Shown in pieces: positions 17,385 to 26,854 of a DNA stretch of 64,000 bases. The notes beneath the pieces are model-generated. The model did not search any database and was not told the DNA's origin. It saw only the letters and a list, made by a program, of their open reading frames with translations. The position numbers were made by a program, and so were the translations under genes. Positions within the stretch are counted from its first letter, which is position 1. Each line of letters begins with the position of its first letter. This DNA comes from DASSSQ01 sp963839285 (GTDB taxonomy: Bacteria > Actinomycetota > Thermoleophilia > Gaiellales > Gaiellaceae): contig CAWIUN010000021.1 in NCBI GenBank assembly GCA_963839285.1, forward strand, positions 248,001-312,000, written 5' to 3'.

Positions 17385-18324
17385 GCCGACGCTCACCCCG
17401 TCCCTGCTCGACCTCGTCGGCTCGACGCCGCTCGTCGAGCTGCCGCGGATCGCGCCCCGCGAGTCGGTGCGGATCTACGCCAAGCTCGAGGGGCAGAACC
17501 CGACGGGCTCGATCAAGGACCGCGTCGCCAAGAAGATGATCGAGGACGCCGAGGCCTCCGGCGAGCTCGAGCCCGGCCGCGAGCTGCTCGAGCCGACCTC
17601 CGGCAACACCGGCATCTCGCTGGCCCTGGTCGCGAAGCTGAAGGGCTACCCGATCACCTGCGTCATGCCCGAGAACGCGACGCCGGAGCGGATCAAGCTG
17701 CTGCGGCTCTTCGGCGCGACGGTCGTCTTCTCCCCGGGCGAGCTCGGCACGAACGGCTCCGTGCAGCTGGCGCTCGAGCTGGCGGAGGGCGACCCGCGCT
17801 ACTTCATGCCGTTCCAGTACGCGAACGCGGCGAACCCGCGCGCCCACTACGAGGGCACCGGCGCCGAGATCGCCGAGGCGCTCGACCGCGTCGACGTGCT
17901 CGTCGCGGGCCTCGGCACGGGCGGCACGCTGATGGGCACCGGCGAGCGGCTGCGCGAGTCGTTCCCCGACGTCGTCGTCGCCGCCGCGGAGCCGATGCCC
18001 GGCGACCCCGTGATGGGGCTGCGCTCGCTCGAGGACGGCTACACGCCGCCGATCCTCGACGTCTCGAAGCTCGACCGGAAGGTGCTCGTCTCGAACGCGG
18101 AGTCGGTCGCCGCCGTGCACGCGCTGCTCGAGCGCGAGGGGATCTTCGCCGGCGTCTCGGCCGGCGCGGTCGTCCACGTCGCGCGCAGGCTCGCCTCCGA
18201 GCTCGAGGACGGCGCGGTCGTCGTCTGCGTCCTCGCCGACGGCGGCTGGAAGTACCTCTCCGCCTCGTTCTGGGACGAGCCGGGCGCGGGCGGCGACGAG
18301 CTCGACCGCACGATCTGGTGGTAG
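17377..18324 (+). CDS. cysM: PLP-dependent cysteine synthase, CysM type
   Basis: 315 residues of the cysteine synthase/O-phosphoserine sulfhydrylase fold. The PLP Lys is in NPTGSIKDRV (Lys47), the Asn loop in EPTSGNTGISLAL, the phosphate loop in AGLGTGGTLMGTG and the C-terminal Ser-binding part in GVSAGAVVHVA. Partnered with CysO, MoeZ and Mec as in Mycobacterium, where CysM uses O-phosphoserine and CysO-thiocarboxylate. The C-terminus (DRTIWW) resembles the mobile CysM tail that closes the active site. GTG start inside the end of cysO, overlap of 8 bases. Confidence 0.9.
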   Translation: MARPTLTPSLLDLVGSTPLVELPRIAPRESVRIYAKLEGQNPTGSIKDRVAKKMIEDAEASGELEPGRELLEPTSGNTGISLALVAKLKGYPITCVMPENATPERIKLLRLFGATVVFSPGELGTNGSVQLALELAEGDPRYFMPFQYANAANPRAHYEGTGAEIAEALDRVDVLVAGLGTGGTLMGTGERLRESFPDVVVAAAEPMPGDPVMGLRSLEDGYTPPILDVSKLDRKVLVSNAESVAAVHALLEREGIFAGVSAGAVVHVARRLASELEDGAVVVCVLADGGWKYLSASFWDEPGAGGDELDRTIWW

Positions 18325-18692
18325 TCCCCGCCGCGACGCGCCGGGCACTCGTCGAACACGCCCGGGCCGAGCAGCCGAACGAGGCCTGCGGACTGCTGCT
18401 GCTGCAGGACGGCGTCGCGGTGGAGTACCGGCCGGGCCGCAACGTGCTCGGCTCGCCGTACCGGTTCCAGCTCGAGCCGGGCGACCCCGGCGACTTCTTC
18501 GCCGAGGACGAGGGCTACGAGCTCGCCGTCTTCCACTCGCACCCGGAGACCGAGGCGCGCCCCTCGCGCACCGACGTCGCCAACATCGGCCTCTGGCAGG
18601 GTCGGCCGTACCTGATCCTCTCGCTCGCGCGGGACGAGCTGCGCGCGTGGCGGATCGAGGACGGCGAGGCGGTCGAGCAGCCGCTCGATTGA
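18318..18692 (+). CDS. mec: JAMM/Mov34 metalloprotease, Mec-type (CysO-cysteine hydrolase)
   Basis: 124 residues. The JAMM zinc site is complete: Glu22 in NEACGLLLL, His73-Ser-His75-Pro in FHSHPETEARPSRTD with Ser83 and Asp86. In Mycobacterium the homologue cleaves cysteine from the CysO-cysteine adduct and regenerates CysO; related JAMM proteins (QbsD) also trim residues beyond Gly-Gly of sulfur carriers. Both jobs fit here. Overlaps cysM by 7 bases, so the three genes are translationally coupled. Confidence 0.9.
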   Translation: MVVPAATRRALVEHARAEQPNEACGLLLLQDGVAVEYRPGRNVLGSPYRFQLEPGDPGDFFAEDEGYELAVFHSHPETEARPSRTDVANIGLWQGRPYLILSLARDELRAWRIEDGEAVEQPLD

Positions 18693-18720
18693 GAACCGCC
18701 CGCCGGGGCACGAGCCGGGT

Positions 18721-19338
18721 GTGGTCCGGCTGCCGACGACGCTCGACTCGAAGACCACGATCCGGCTGCTCGACGGGCTGCTCGTCGCCTGGCTGCTGCT
18801 CTGGATCGGGATCGGCTACCTCGTCTACCACTACGTCAACGGGCTCGCGTCGCTGTCGAACACGGTCGTGCTGGCGGGGCGCGCCGTCGACGCGACCGCC
18901 TCGGCGCTGACGCTGATCTCGAACATCCCGTTCGTCGGCGGGCAGGTCGAGAACCTGACGAAGACGGCGCACGACGCCGCCCAGAGCGCGCTCTACAACG
19001 GGCAGCAGAGCCGCAGCGACGTCCACAACCTCGCCGTCCTGCTCTGGGTCGCGCTCGCCGCCGCGCCGACGACGCCGCTGCTCGCCCTCTACGCCCTGCT
19101 CCGGCGCAGCTGGCACCGCGACCGGCGCTCGCTCGAGGACGCCGTCGCGCTCGCCGGCGACGACGAGGCGCTCGAGCAGTTCCTCGCCCGCCGCGCGCTC
19201 GACCACCTCCCCTACCGGCGTCTGCGGCGCCTGAGCGAGAACCCCTGGCGCGACTACGAGGACGGGCACACGGCCGCGCTGGCCGACGCCGAGCTCGCCC
19301 GCGTCGGGCTGCGGCGTCCACGCCGGGTCGAAGCCTGA
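18721..19338 (+). CDS. Hypothetical membrane protein with two spans
   Basis: 205 residues. Hydrophobic spans at about 21-41 (LLVAWLLLWIGIGYLVYHYV) and 104-127 (LAVLLWVALAAAPTTPLLALYALL) flank an extracytoplasmic loop; the C-terminal 75 residues are charged and helical (EDAVALAGDDEALEQFLARR). GTG start 28 bases after mec, same strand, without a clear Shine-Dalgarno. Not recognised beyond this. It may share a transcript with the cysteine genes but has no obvious link to them. Confidence 0.75.
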   Translation: MVRLPTTLDSKTTIRLLDGLLVAWLLLWIGIGYLVYHYVNGLASLSNTVVLAGRAVDATASALTLISNIPFVGGQVENLTKTAHDAAQSALYNGQQSRSDVHNLAVLLWVALAAAPTTPLLALYALLRRSWHRDRRSLEDAVALAGDDEALEQFLARRALDHLPYRRLRRLSENPWRDYEDGHTAALADAELARVGLRRPRRVEA

Positions 19339-19345
19339 CCGCCGG

Positions 19346-19361
19346 CCCCGCCCGCGCGGGG
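19346..19361 (+). terminator. Short GC hairpin between the membrane protein and glcD-like genes
   Basis: CCCCGC pairs with GCGGGG around a four-base loop, 8 bases after the stop codon. Confidence 0.4.
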
Positions 19362-19385
19362 AGGACGGCGCGGCGGCGTTGCCGA

Positions 19386-19391
19386 TACGCT
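19386..19391 (+). promoter_or_regulatory. -10 hexamer TACGCT, leaderless glcD-like gene
   Basis: TACGCT is 6 bases before the GTG at 19398. Confidence 0.5.
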
Positions 19392-19397
19392 CGCACG

Positions 19398-20756
19398 GTG
19401 GCGACCCTCGAGCGCGACCTCGCGACGCTGCTGCCCGCGGGCGCGGTCGTCGCCCCGGGCCCCGAGCACACCACCGACCTGCTCGGACGCGGCCTGCACG
19501 GACGAGCCGACGCGGTCTGCTTCCCCTCGACGACGGCGGAGGTCGCCCGCGTCGTCGCCTGGTGCTACGAGCACGACGTCCCGATCACGCCGCGCGGCGG
19601 CGGCACCGGCCTCGCCGGCGGCGCGATCCCCGACGGCGGGGTCGTGCTGGCGCTGGAGCGCCTCGACCGGGTGCGCTCGTTCGAGCCGCTGCTCTGGCGC
19701 CTGCAGGTCGAGGCGGGCGTCACGACCGGCACGGTGCACCGGCTCGCGCGCGAGAACGGGCTCCGCTTCCCGCCCGACCCGGGCGCCTGGGAGCAGTCGC
19801 AGATCGGCGGCAACATCGCCTGCAACGCCGGCGGGCCGCACGCGTTCAAGTACGGGGTCACCGGCCGCTGGGTGACCGGGATCGAGGCGGTCGTCCCGCC
19901 CGGCGAGGTGGTCTCGCTGGGCGGCGCGATGCGCAAGGACGTCGCCGGCTACGACCTGCGCTCGCTGCTCGTCGGCTCGGAGGGCACGCTCGGGATCGTC
20001 ACGGCCGCCTGGCTGCGCCTGATGCCGGCGCCGGAGGCGGAGCTGCCGCTCGTCGCGTTCCTGCGCGACACCGCCTCCGGCTGCGCCGCGCTCGAGGCGG
20101 TGCTCGGCAGCGGCACCTACCCGGCGGCGGTCGAGTACCTCGACGGCCGCACGCTCGAGGTCTCGGGCGGCGCGTTCCCGCAGCCGGTCCCGCCGGACGC
20201 GGGCTTCGTCGTCCTGGTCGAGGTCGACGGCTCGCGGGCCGAGGCCGCCTGGGCCCTGGACGAGCTGCAGGAGGCCCTCGCGGGCGAGGCGGTCGGCCTC
20301 TGGGCGCCGGCGACGCCGCCCGAGGTCGAGGCGCTCTGGCGCTGGCGCGCGGGCGTCGCCTTCGCGATCCTGGCGCAGAAGGGCGGCGCGATCTCCGAGG
20401 ACATCGCCGTCCCGCTCGACCGGCTGCAGGAGGCGATCGAGGCGACGCTCGCGATCGGCGCCGCCCGGGAGGTCGACAGCCTCTCGTTCGGCCACGCGGG
20501 CGACGGCAACATCCACTCGACCTTCCTCTTCTCGCCCGACGACCCCGCCGAGGCCGCACGGGCGCGCGCGGCCTGCGAGGATCTCTTCGAGCTGGCGCTC
20601 CGGCTCGACGGCACCGTCACCGGCGAGCACGGGATCGGCCTGCTGAAGGCGGGCCAGCTCGAGCGGCAGCTGGGCCCGGCCGCGTCCGGGCTCCACCGCC
20701 GCGTCAAGGACGTCTTCGACCCGAAAGGCCTGCTCAACCCAGGGAAGAAAGTCTGA
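19398..20756 (+). CDS. FAD-linked oxidase, GlcD/D-lactate dehydrogenase type
   Basis: 452 residues. The PCMH-type FAD domain has TPRGGGTGLAGGAIPDGG near 62, QIGGNIACNAGGPHAFKYG near 140 and LLVGSEGTLGIVTAAWLRL near 200. The C-terminal FAD_oxidase_C domain has FGHAGDGNIHSTFL and TGEHGIGLLK, whose His residues bind substrate or metal. It oxidises a 2-hydroxy acid such as glycolate or D-lactate. No GlcE or GlcF partner is adjacent, so the electron acceptor is unclear. Confidence 0.87.
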   Translation: MATLERDLATLLPAGAVVAPGPEHTTDLLGRGLHGRADAVCFPSTTAEVARVVAWCYEHDVPITPRGGGTGLAGGAIPDGGVVLALERLDRVRSFEPLLWRLQVEAGVTTGTVHRLARENGLRFPPDPGAWEQSQIGGNIACNAGGPHAFKYGVTGRWVTGIEAVVPPGEVVSLGGAMRKDVAGYDLRSLLVGSEGTLGIVTAAWLRLMPAPEAELPLVAFLRDTASGCAALEAVLGSGTYPAAVEYLDGRTLEVSGGAFPQPVPPDAGFVVLVEVDGSRAEAAWALDELQEALAGEAVGLWAPATPPEVEALWRWRAGVAFAILAQKGGAISEDIAVPLDRLQEAIEATLAIGAAREVDSLSFGHAGDGNIHSTFLFSPDDPAEAARARAACEDLFELALRLDGTVTGEHGIGLLKAGQLERQLGPAASGLHRRVKDVFDPKGLLNPGKKV

Positions 20757-20796
20757 GCCCCTTGCCCTTACCTCTTCAAACGGATAAGACTTGCCG

Positions 20797-23658
20797 GTGA
20801 CCTCTCGCATCGCCCTCGTCGCGCTCGCCGCGCTGCTCGTCCTCGTGCCGCTCCAGCGGCGCGTCGCCGACGCGGCGGCGCCGGGGCCGAGCGGCAAGAT
20901 CGTCTACGTCTCCGGCACGATCAGGCTGATCGCCGCCGACGGGACCGGCGCCGTCGACACGGGCGTCACGCGGCACCTCGCCGTCCCTCTCCCCCGCCGC
21001 CGACCGGATCGCGTTCCGCGACGGCAGCGGGAACCTGGCGACGATGCCCGCGACCGCCTCGTCGACGCCGACGGAGATCACCGGCTCGGGCGGCGCGCTG
21101 GCCGCCCGCGCGGGCAGCGCGATCGCCTGGTCGCCGAACGGCGCGCTGATCCTCTACGCGCCTTCGGGCGGCGCGATCTCGACCGTCCCGGCCCCTGCGG
21201 CCGGCTCGGGCGGCGGCGTCGCCCCGACGCAGCTCGTCTCGGGCACCTCGAGCTACGACCCGACCTGGTCCCCCGACGGCGCCAAGATCGCCTTCGTCTC
21301 GACGCGCGACGGCAACCCCGAGATCTACGTGATGAACTCGGACGGGACGAGCCAGACCCGCTTGACGAACAGCGCCGGCGACGACATCGAGCCGAACTGG
21401 TCGCCGGACGGGTCCCACATCGCCTTCGCGACCGACCGCGGCCAGACGGGCACCTACCAGATCTACTCGCTGCCGGCGGCCGGCGGCTCCGAGGTCCGGC
21501 TGACGAACGACTCGAGCAGCGACCGGGCGCCCGCGTGGTCGCCGGCCGGCAGCTCGATCGCCTACACCACCGACGGGAACCTGGCGACCATGAGCCCGCT
21601 CGGCGCGGGAGCGGCGGCCCTGTCCCCCGCGGTCCCGGCCGCGGATCCGGAATGGGGGCTCGCCTTCGGCGTCACGACGGCGCCCTCGATCACGCCGACG
21701 AGCTCGCTGTCACCGGGCGTGACGCTGACGGCGAACGACGGCGTCTGGAGCGGCAGCCCCACGTTCGCCCACCAGTGGCTCCGCTGCAACAGCGCCGGCG
21801 CCGGCTGCGTCTCGATCTCGGGCGCGACCGCGGCGACCTACACGCTGACGACCGCCGACGGCGGCTCGACGATCCGCGTCACCGTGACCGCGAGCGGCTC
21901 CGACGGCACGTCGTCCGCGACGTCGGCGCAGGTGCCCTCGACGGGCGTCGTCAGCTCGGCCGGGCCCGTCAGCACCGGGCTGCCGAAGGTGACGTTCTTC
22001 GGCGTCGCGCCGATCCAGGGCACCTCGATCTCGGCGACGGCCGGCACCTGGAGCGGCTCGCCGCCGATCACGTTCGCCTACCGCTGGGAGCAGTGCGACG
22101 CGGGGGGCAACAACTGCTCGCTCGCCGGCGGGACGGCGTCGACCTACGTCCCGACCGCGGCCGACGTCGGCCACACCCTGCGGGTGCGGGTGACCGCGAC
22201 GAACGCTCGCCGGCTCCACGGCCGCCGAGTCCGAGCCCACGCGCGTCGTCCGCGGGCTCCTCCCCGCGCCGGTGCTGCCGCCCACCGTGACGAGCGACAA
22301 GCCGCTGGTCGGCCAGACCGTCGTCGGCCGGGGCGGGAGCTGGAGCGGCCAGCTGCCGATCACCTACCGCTACACGTTCGAGAAGTGCACGGCGAACGGG
22401 TCGACCTGCCTGCCGATACCGACGCCGGCGCCCGAGGTTCCCACCACCTTCACCCCCTCGGCCGTGATCCCGGTCGGGATCGACCTGGTCGGCTGGCGGC
22501 TCGCGTTCCACGTCTGGGCGACCAACAGCCTCGGCGAGGAGAACGCCCGCTCCGAGCTGACCGAGCCCGTCCAGATGAACCCGCCCGTCGTCTCGGTCCG
22601 GCCGCTCATCAGCGGCGTCAACGCCGTCGCGCAGCAGCTCCAGGCGACGAGCGGCACCTGGAGCTCGACCGCCGGCGCGATCTCCTACTCCTACGTCTGG
22701 CAGCGTTGCGACACGCTCGGCAACGGCTGCAAGCCGATCCCGGGAGCGACCGGCACGACCTACGTCCAGACGCAGGCGGACCTCGGCTTCACGATCCGCG
22801 TCTACGTGACCGCGACGAGCAACGGCGGCACGGCGACGGCGCCCTCCGACCACACCTTCCCGACCCGGCCGAAGCTGAAGCTGAAGCCGGCGACCACGAC
22901 CGCGCCGAAGATCCTCGACGCGCCGGCGGTCGGCGCGAAGCTGCGGCTCTCCGACGGGGTCTGGACGGGCGACCGGCCGATGCGATTCACCCGCTACTGG
23001 CGCCGCTGCGACGCGACCGGCGCGCACTGCACGGTGCTGAAGCACCGCGGCAAGACCTACTTCGTCGGCAACGGACGACCTCGGCTCGACGCTGCGCGCG
23101 GTCGTCGTCTCGAAGAACGCCAACGGCGCGACGAGCGCGATCTCCGAGCAGACCGAGGTCGTCCTCCTGGCCAAGCCCAAGCCGCGAGGGCGCCGGCTCG
23201 TCGGCTCCGCCGGGCCGAACTACCTCGCGGGCGGCGGCGGCGACGACACCGTGCTCGGCCGCCGCGGCAACGACACGCTGCTCGGCGGCGCGGGCGACGA
23301 CCTGCTCGACGGCGGCCCCGGCAACGACGTCCTGATCGGCGGCGCGGGCAAGGACACGCTGAAGGGCGGCGCCGGCAGCGACACGATCATGGCCGACGAC
23401 GGCGAGGCGGACACGATCGACTGCGGCCCCGGCCGCGACCGCGCCGTCGTCGACGCGCTCGACAAGGTCGTCGGCTGCGAGGTCGTCCAGACCGTGGCGA
23501 CGCCGACTCCGCCGCCCACGACCACGACGACCCCGACCACGACGCCGACCACGACGCCGACGAGCACGGGCACCTCGCCCTCGACGACCTTCTTCACGAC
23601 GACGACGGACGCGAAGACGACGTCGTCGACGACGACCGCCCCGGCCGGCCGCCGCTAG
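20797..23658 (+). CDS. Large secreted PD40/Ig-like/RTX surface protein (three frameshifts)
   Basis: About 950 residues. A signal peptide (VALAALLVLVPL) is followed by PD40/TolB-like propeller blades (YDPTWSPDGAKIAFVSTRDG, IEPNWSPDGSHIAFATDRG). Then come four to five Ig-like units of the pattern GxWSGxxP-YxWxRC-GxxC-TY, then RTX nonapeptides (GNDTLLGGAGDDLLDGGPG) and an Asp/Cys cap (DTIDCGPGRDRAVVD). The C-terminal 60 residues are almost pure Thr/Pro. Frame changes near 20985, 22205 and 23070 are all one extra base, and the total length is a multiple of 3. No sortase motif. Probably a calcium-stabilised adhesin or wall-attached protein. Confidence 0.75.
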
Positions 23659-23665
23659 CGGCGGC
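23648..23665. terminator. 18-bp perfect palindrome between convergent genes
   Basis: GCCGCCGCTAGCGGCGGC covers the last codons and TAG of the RTX protein and runs to the end of the CNNM gene. It could form a hairpin on both transcripts and act as a bidirectional terminator. Confidence 0.5.
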
Positions 23666-23667
23666 GG

Positions 23668-24978
23668 CTACGCGTCCTCGTCGGCCTCCGGCGGCTCCTC
23701 GGCGTGCTCGGGCCGCCGGAAGGTCACCGTCAGCCGGTCGATCCGCGTCCCCTCGACGCCGTCGACGTGGAACCGGACGCCGTCCGAGTCGACCACGTCG
23801 CCCGGCGCGGGCATGCGCCCGAGCTGCCCGAAGACGAAGCCGGCGACCGTGTGGTAGTCCTCGACGGGCAGCTCCGTCCGGAACTGCTCGTTGAAGTCGT
23901 CGATCGGGAAGGTGCCGTCGATCCGGACGGTGTCGTCGTCCACGCGCTCGATCGACTCGTCCGGCAGGTCGAACTCGTCCTCGATCTCGCCGACGATCTC
24001 CTCGAGCAGGTCCTCGAGCGTGACGATCCCCTCCATGCCGCCGTACTCGTCGACGACGATCGCCATGTGCTGGTTCGTGCGCCGGAACTCGGTCAGGAGC
24101 GCCGCCAGGTCCTTCGTCTCGGGGACCATGTAGGCGGGCCGGACGAGCTCGTCGAGGCGGACGTCGGCGAGGCCGCGGTCGTGCAGCGCCGTGAACAGGT
24201 CGCGCACGTGCAGGATCCCGACGATCTCGTCGAGCGACCCGGTGTAGACCGGGTAGCGCGTGTACGGCGAGTCGAGCGTGACGGCGAGCGCCTCCTCCGG
24301 CGGCAGGTCGATCGCGATCGCGACCACCTCGGGCCGCGGCACCATCACGTCCGCGGCCTCCTTGTCGGCGAAGTCGAAGACCTTGTAGAGCATCTCCTGC
24401 TCGCCCTGCTCGAGCTCCCCGTACTGCGTCGCCGAGGAGACGAGCATCTTCAGCTCGGGCTCGGAGTAGACCTCGATGTCGGCCCCCGGCGGCTCGATCC
24501 CGAAGAGGCCGAGCACCCACTCGGTCGAGCGCTGCAGCACCCAGACGAGCGGCCGCGCCAGCCAGAAGAAGCCGCGCACCGGCGCCGCGACCGCGAGCGC
24601 CACCCGCTCCGGGTAGCGCAGCGTCGCGCCCTTCGGCACGAGCTCGCCGACGACCACGTGCAGGAAGGTGATGATCAGGAAGCCGAGGACGACCGAGAGC
24701 AGCGCCGCGAGCCACGTCTCGAAGACGTGCGCCAGCGCCGGCTCGCCGACCGCGCCGATGCCGAGCGAGGTGAGCGTGACGCCGAGCTGCATCGCCGCGA
24801 TGAACTGCGGCGGCTGGGCGGTGATCTTCAGGACGAGCCGGGCCCGGCGGTCGCCGCCGTGGGCGAGCTCGTGGATACGCGTCCGGCGCGCCGTCACGAG
24901 CGCGTACTCCGCCGCCACGAAGAAGGCGTTGAGGAGGATGAGCACGCCGACCGCGGCGAGCTCCCAGGCAAGTGTCAC
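23668..24978 (-). CDS. CNNM/CBS-domain transporter (CorB/HlyC-type membrane protein)
   Basis: 436 residues. An N-terminal DUF21 domain of about four spans starts WELAAVGVLILLNAFFVAAE with ITAQPPQFIAAMQLGVTLTSLG. Two CBS domains occupy about 200-330 (VMVPRPEVVAIAIDL, IVVDEYGGMEGIVTLEDLLEEIVGEI), followed by a C-terminal transporter-associated domain (DYHTVAGFVFGQLGRMPAPGD). Bacterial CNNM proteins export Mg2+ with CBS domains sensing nucleotide; the older name hemolysin-related is misleading. GTG start; a TATACT about 62 bases upstream is the likely promoter. Confidence 0.88.
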   Translation of the reverse strand: MTLAWELAAVGVLILLNAFFVAAEYALVTARRTRIHELAHGGDRRARLVLKITAQPPQFIAAMQLGVTLTSLGIGAVGEPALAHVFETWLAALLSVVLGFLIITFLHVVVGELVPKGATLRYPERVALAVAAPVRGFFWLARPLVWVLQRSTEWVLGLFGIEPPGADIEVYSEPELKMLVSSATQYGELEQGEQEMLYKVFDFADKEAADVMVPRPEVVAIAIDLPPEEALAVTLDSPYTRYPVYTGSLDEIVGILHVRDLFTALHDRGLADVRLDELVRPAYMVPETKDLAALLTEFRRTNQHMAIVVDEYGGMEGIVTLEDLLEEIVGEIEDEFDLPDESIERVDDDTVRIDGTFPIDDFNEQFRTELPVEDYHTVAGFVFGQLGRMPAPGDVVDSDGVRFHVDGVEGTRIDRLTVTFRRPEHAEEPPEADEDA

Positions 24979-25030
24979 GTCCGCGTTCCCGCCTTTGCGG
25001 GGGGACGTCTAGGAATCTCGTCTTCCAAGG

Positions 25031-25937
25031 CTACGGCCCAGTATAAGTCACCCTCCCGACGCTTCCGCGCCGACGGGCCCGCTCCTCCCGGACGAGCCGC
25101 TCCAGGTGCGAGAGCGTCTCCGCGACGGCGAAGCGCCGGTGCGTGGGCGAGAGCGGCTTCCCGAAGAGGGCGTGGGAGATCTCGAAGGCGCTGCGCGGCT
25201 CGGCGGACAGCGCCGCGGCGGTCGCGTCGAGCCGCTCTCGGTGGTGCTCGACGAGCGCCCGGGCGCGGGCGGCGGCGTCGTCGATCGGCCCGCCGTGGCC
25301 CGGGTAGACGAGCCGCGGGCGCGAGCTCGGCGAGCCGGTCGAGCGTCGCCAGGTAGTCGCCGAGCGGGTCGGGCCGGCTCTCCGGGTAGAGCCCGACCGC
25401 GGGCGTGATCGGGTCGAGCAGCGTGTCGCCGCCGACGAGGATCCCGTCCCGCAGGAAGCCGAGGTGGCCGTCGGCGTGGCCCGGCAGCTCCAGCACCTGC
25501 CAGCCGTCGAGCTCGCTGCCCTCGTACAGCAGCTCCGGGTCGTGCGAGTAGCGGACGAACGGTGCGAACGCGTGCCCCTGCTCGATCAGCTCCTGCGCGG
25601 ACTCGGCCGGGACGCCGTGGCGCAGGAACCACTCCGCCATCCGCTCCGGCCAGTCCCGCGAGCCCCAGACGCGCTCGCACTGCGCGTAGTCGAGGCCGCC
25701 CTGGAAGACCGGCGCGCCGGTCGCCTCCGCCGCCGCCGAGGCGCCGCCGACGTGGTCCGGGTGCATGTGCGTGATCGCGATCCGCTCGACCTCCGGCCAG
25801 GCGACCTCGCCGATGCCGAGCCCCGTGTCGAAGAGCGTGCCGTCGACGACGTAGCAGTGGACGTGGCGCGGTCCGGTCGGCAGCGGCAGCGTCAGGCGCG
25901 TGATTCCCGGGGCGAACGTATGTTCTATGATCTCCAC
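25031..25937 (-). CDS. MBL-fold metallo-hydrolase (one frameshift)
   Basis: The zinc motif THMHPDHVGG is at about residues 60-69, with further ligands in LPGHADGHLGF (His) and GGDTLLDP (Asp). After removing one C near 25318 the frame continues RLVYPGHGGPIDDAAARA, carrying the last His ligand, then a C-terminal helical domain (HALFGKPLSPTHRRFAVAET) and a TAG at 25031. The joined length of about 301 residues is normal for LACTB2/glyoxalase II-like hydrolases. The GTG start at 25937 almost touches the divergent radical SAM start at 25939, so the two promoters must lie inside each other's genes. Confidence 0.8.
25040..25045 (-). promoter_or_regulatory. -10 hexamer TATACT for the CNNM gene
   Basis: A consensus-like TATACT lies in the last codons of the MBL gene, about 62 bases before the CNNM start. 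Confidence 0.45.
25926..25931 (+). promoter_or_regulatory. -10 hexamer TATGAT, leaderless radical SAM gene
   Basis: TATGAT is 7 bases before the GTG at 25939 and supports that start over ATG 25927, which lies inside the hexamer. Confidence 0.5.
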
Positions 25938-25938
25938 G

Positions 25939-26835
25939 GTGCGCGTCGAGTATCGCGAGGAACCCTGCCGTGCGGCGCTGAACCGCGTCAGCGGGATGGG
26001 GTTCGCGTGGTCGCTGAACCCGTACATGGGCTGCGTCCACCGCTGCACCTTCTGCTACGTCCGCGCCTTCGAGCGCCGCGCCGACCGCCCCGCCGACGAC
26101 CGGTACGGCCGCTCGATCCGCGTCAAGACGAACGTCGCCGAGGTGCTCCGCGTGGAGCTGCGGCGACCCTCCTGGAAGCGGGAGCACGTCGCGATCGGCG
26201 CCGCCACCGACCCGTACCAGCCGGCCGAGGGCCGCTACCGGCTGACGCGGGCCTGCATCGCGGCGCTCGCGGAGGCGCGCACGCCCTTCCACGTGATCAC
26301 GCGCGGGCCGCTCGTCGTCCGCGACCTCGACCTGCTCGTCGAGGCCTCGACGCGGGCCGAGGTCTCGGTCACCTTCTCGGTGCCGACCCTCGACCGCGAG
26401 ATCTGGCGGCTGACCGAGCCGGGGACGGCGCCGCCGGAGCAGCGGCTCCGCGCCCTGCGCATGCTCGTCGACGCGGGTGTCAAGGCCGGCGTCGGCATGG
26501 CGCCGATCCTGCCCGGCCTCTCCGACCGGCCCGACCTGCTCGCCGACGTCGTCCGCGCGGCCCGCGAGGCCGGGGCGACGGGCCTCTGGGCGAACCTGCT
26601 CTACCTGAAGCCGGGCACGCGCGAGCACTTCCTGGACGCCCTCGCCCGCGACTGGCCCGAGCAGCTCGACCGCTACACGCGGCTCTACGGAAGGCGCGCG
26701 CATCTGCCGAAAGAGGAGGCAGACCCGGTCCGCGCGAAGGTAGCGGAGCTACGGCGGGCCTTCGGGATCCGGGACCGCCGTCGCGTCCGGCTCGAGCCTC
26801 CGTCCGAGCCGGAACAGCTGAGCTTGACGATGTGA
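25939..26835 (+). CDS. Radical SAM protein, SplB/Rv2578c-like
   Basis: About 298 residues. The radical SAM cluster motif is CVHRCTFC (CxxxCxxC) in NPYMGCVHRCTFCYVRAF. Further conserved parts are GAATDPYQPAEGRYRLTR, FHVITRGPLVVRDLDLL and GMAPILPGLSD. This pattern matches the Rv2578c-type radical SAM family, related to spore photoproduct lyase but lacking its photolesion-specific Cys as far as can be seen. The reaction is unknown. Divergent from the MBL gene with only one base between the start codons, so the two may be linked in expression. Confidence 0.82.
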   Translation: MRVEYREEPCRAALNRVSGMGFAWSLNPYMGCVHRCTFCYVRAFERRADRPADDRYGRSIRVKTNVAEVLRVELRRPSWKREHVAIGAATDPYQPAEGRYRLTRACIAALAEARTPFHVITRGPLVVRDLDLLVEASTRAEVSVTFSVPTLDREIWRLTEPGTAPPEQRLRALRMLVDAGVKAGVGMAPILPGLSDRPDLLADVVRAAREAGATGLWANLLYLKPGTREHFLDALARDWPEQLDRYTRLYGRRAHLPKEEADPVRAKVAELRRAFGIRDRRRVRLEPPSEPEQLSLTM

Positions 26836-26839
26836 CACA

Positions 26840-26845
26840 TAGAAT
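26840..26845 (+). promoter_or_regulatory. -10 hexamer TAGAAT for the response regulator gene
   Basis: TAGAAT is 9 bases before the ATG at 26855. GGGGAG in between may also act as a ribosome site if transcription starts early. Confidence 0.5.
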
Positions 26846-26854
26846 CGGGGAGCC

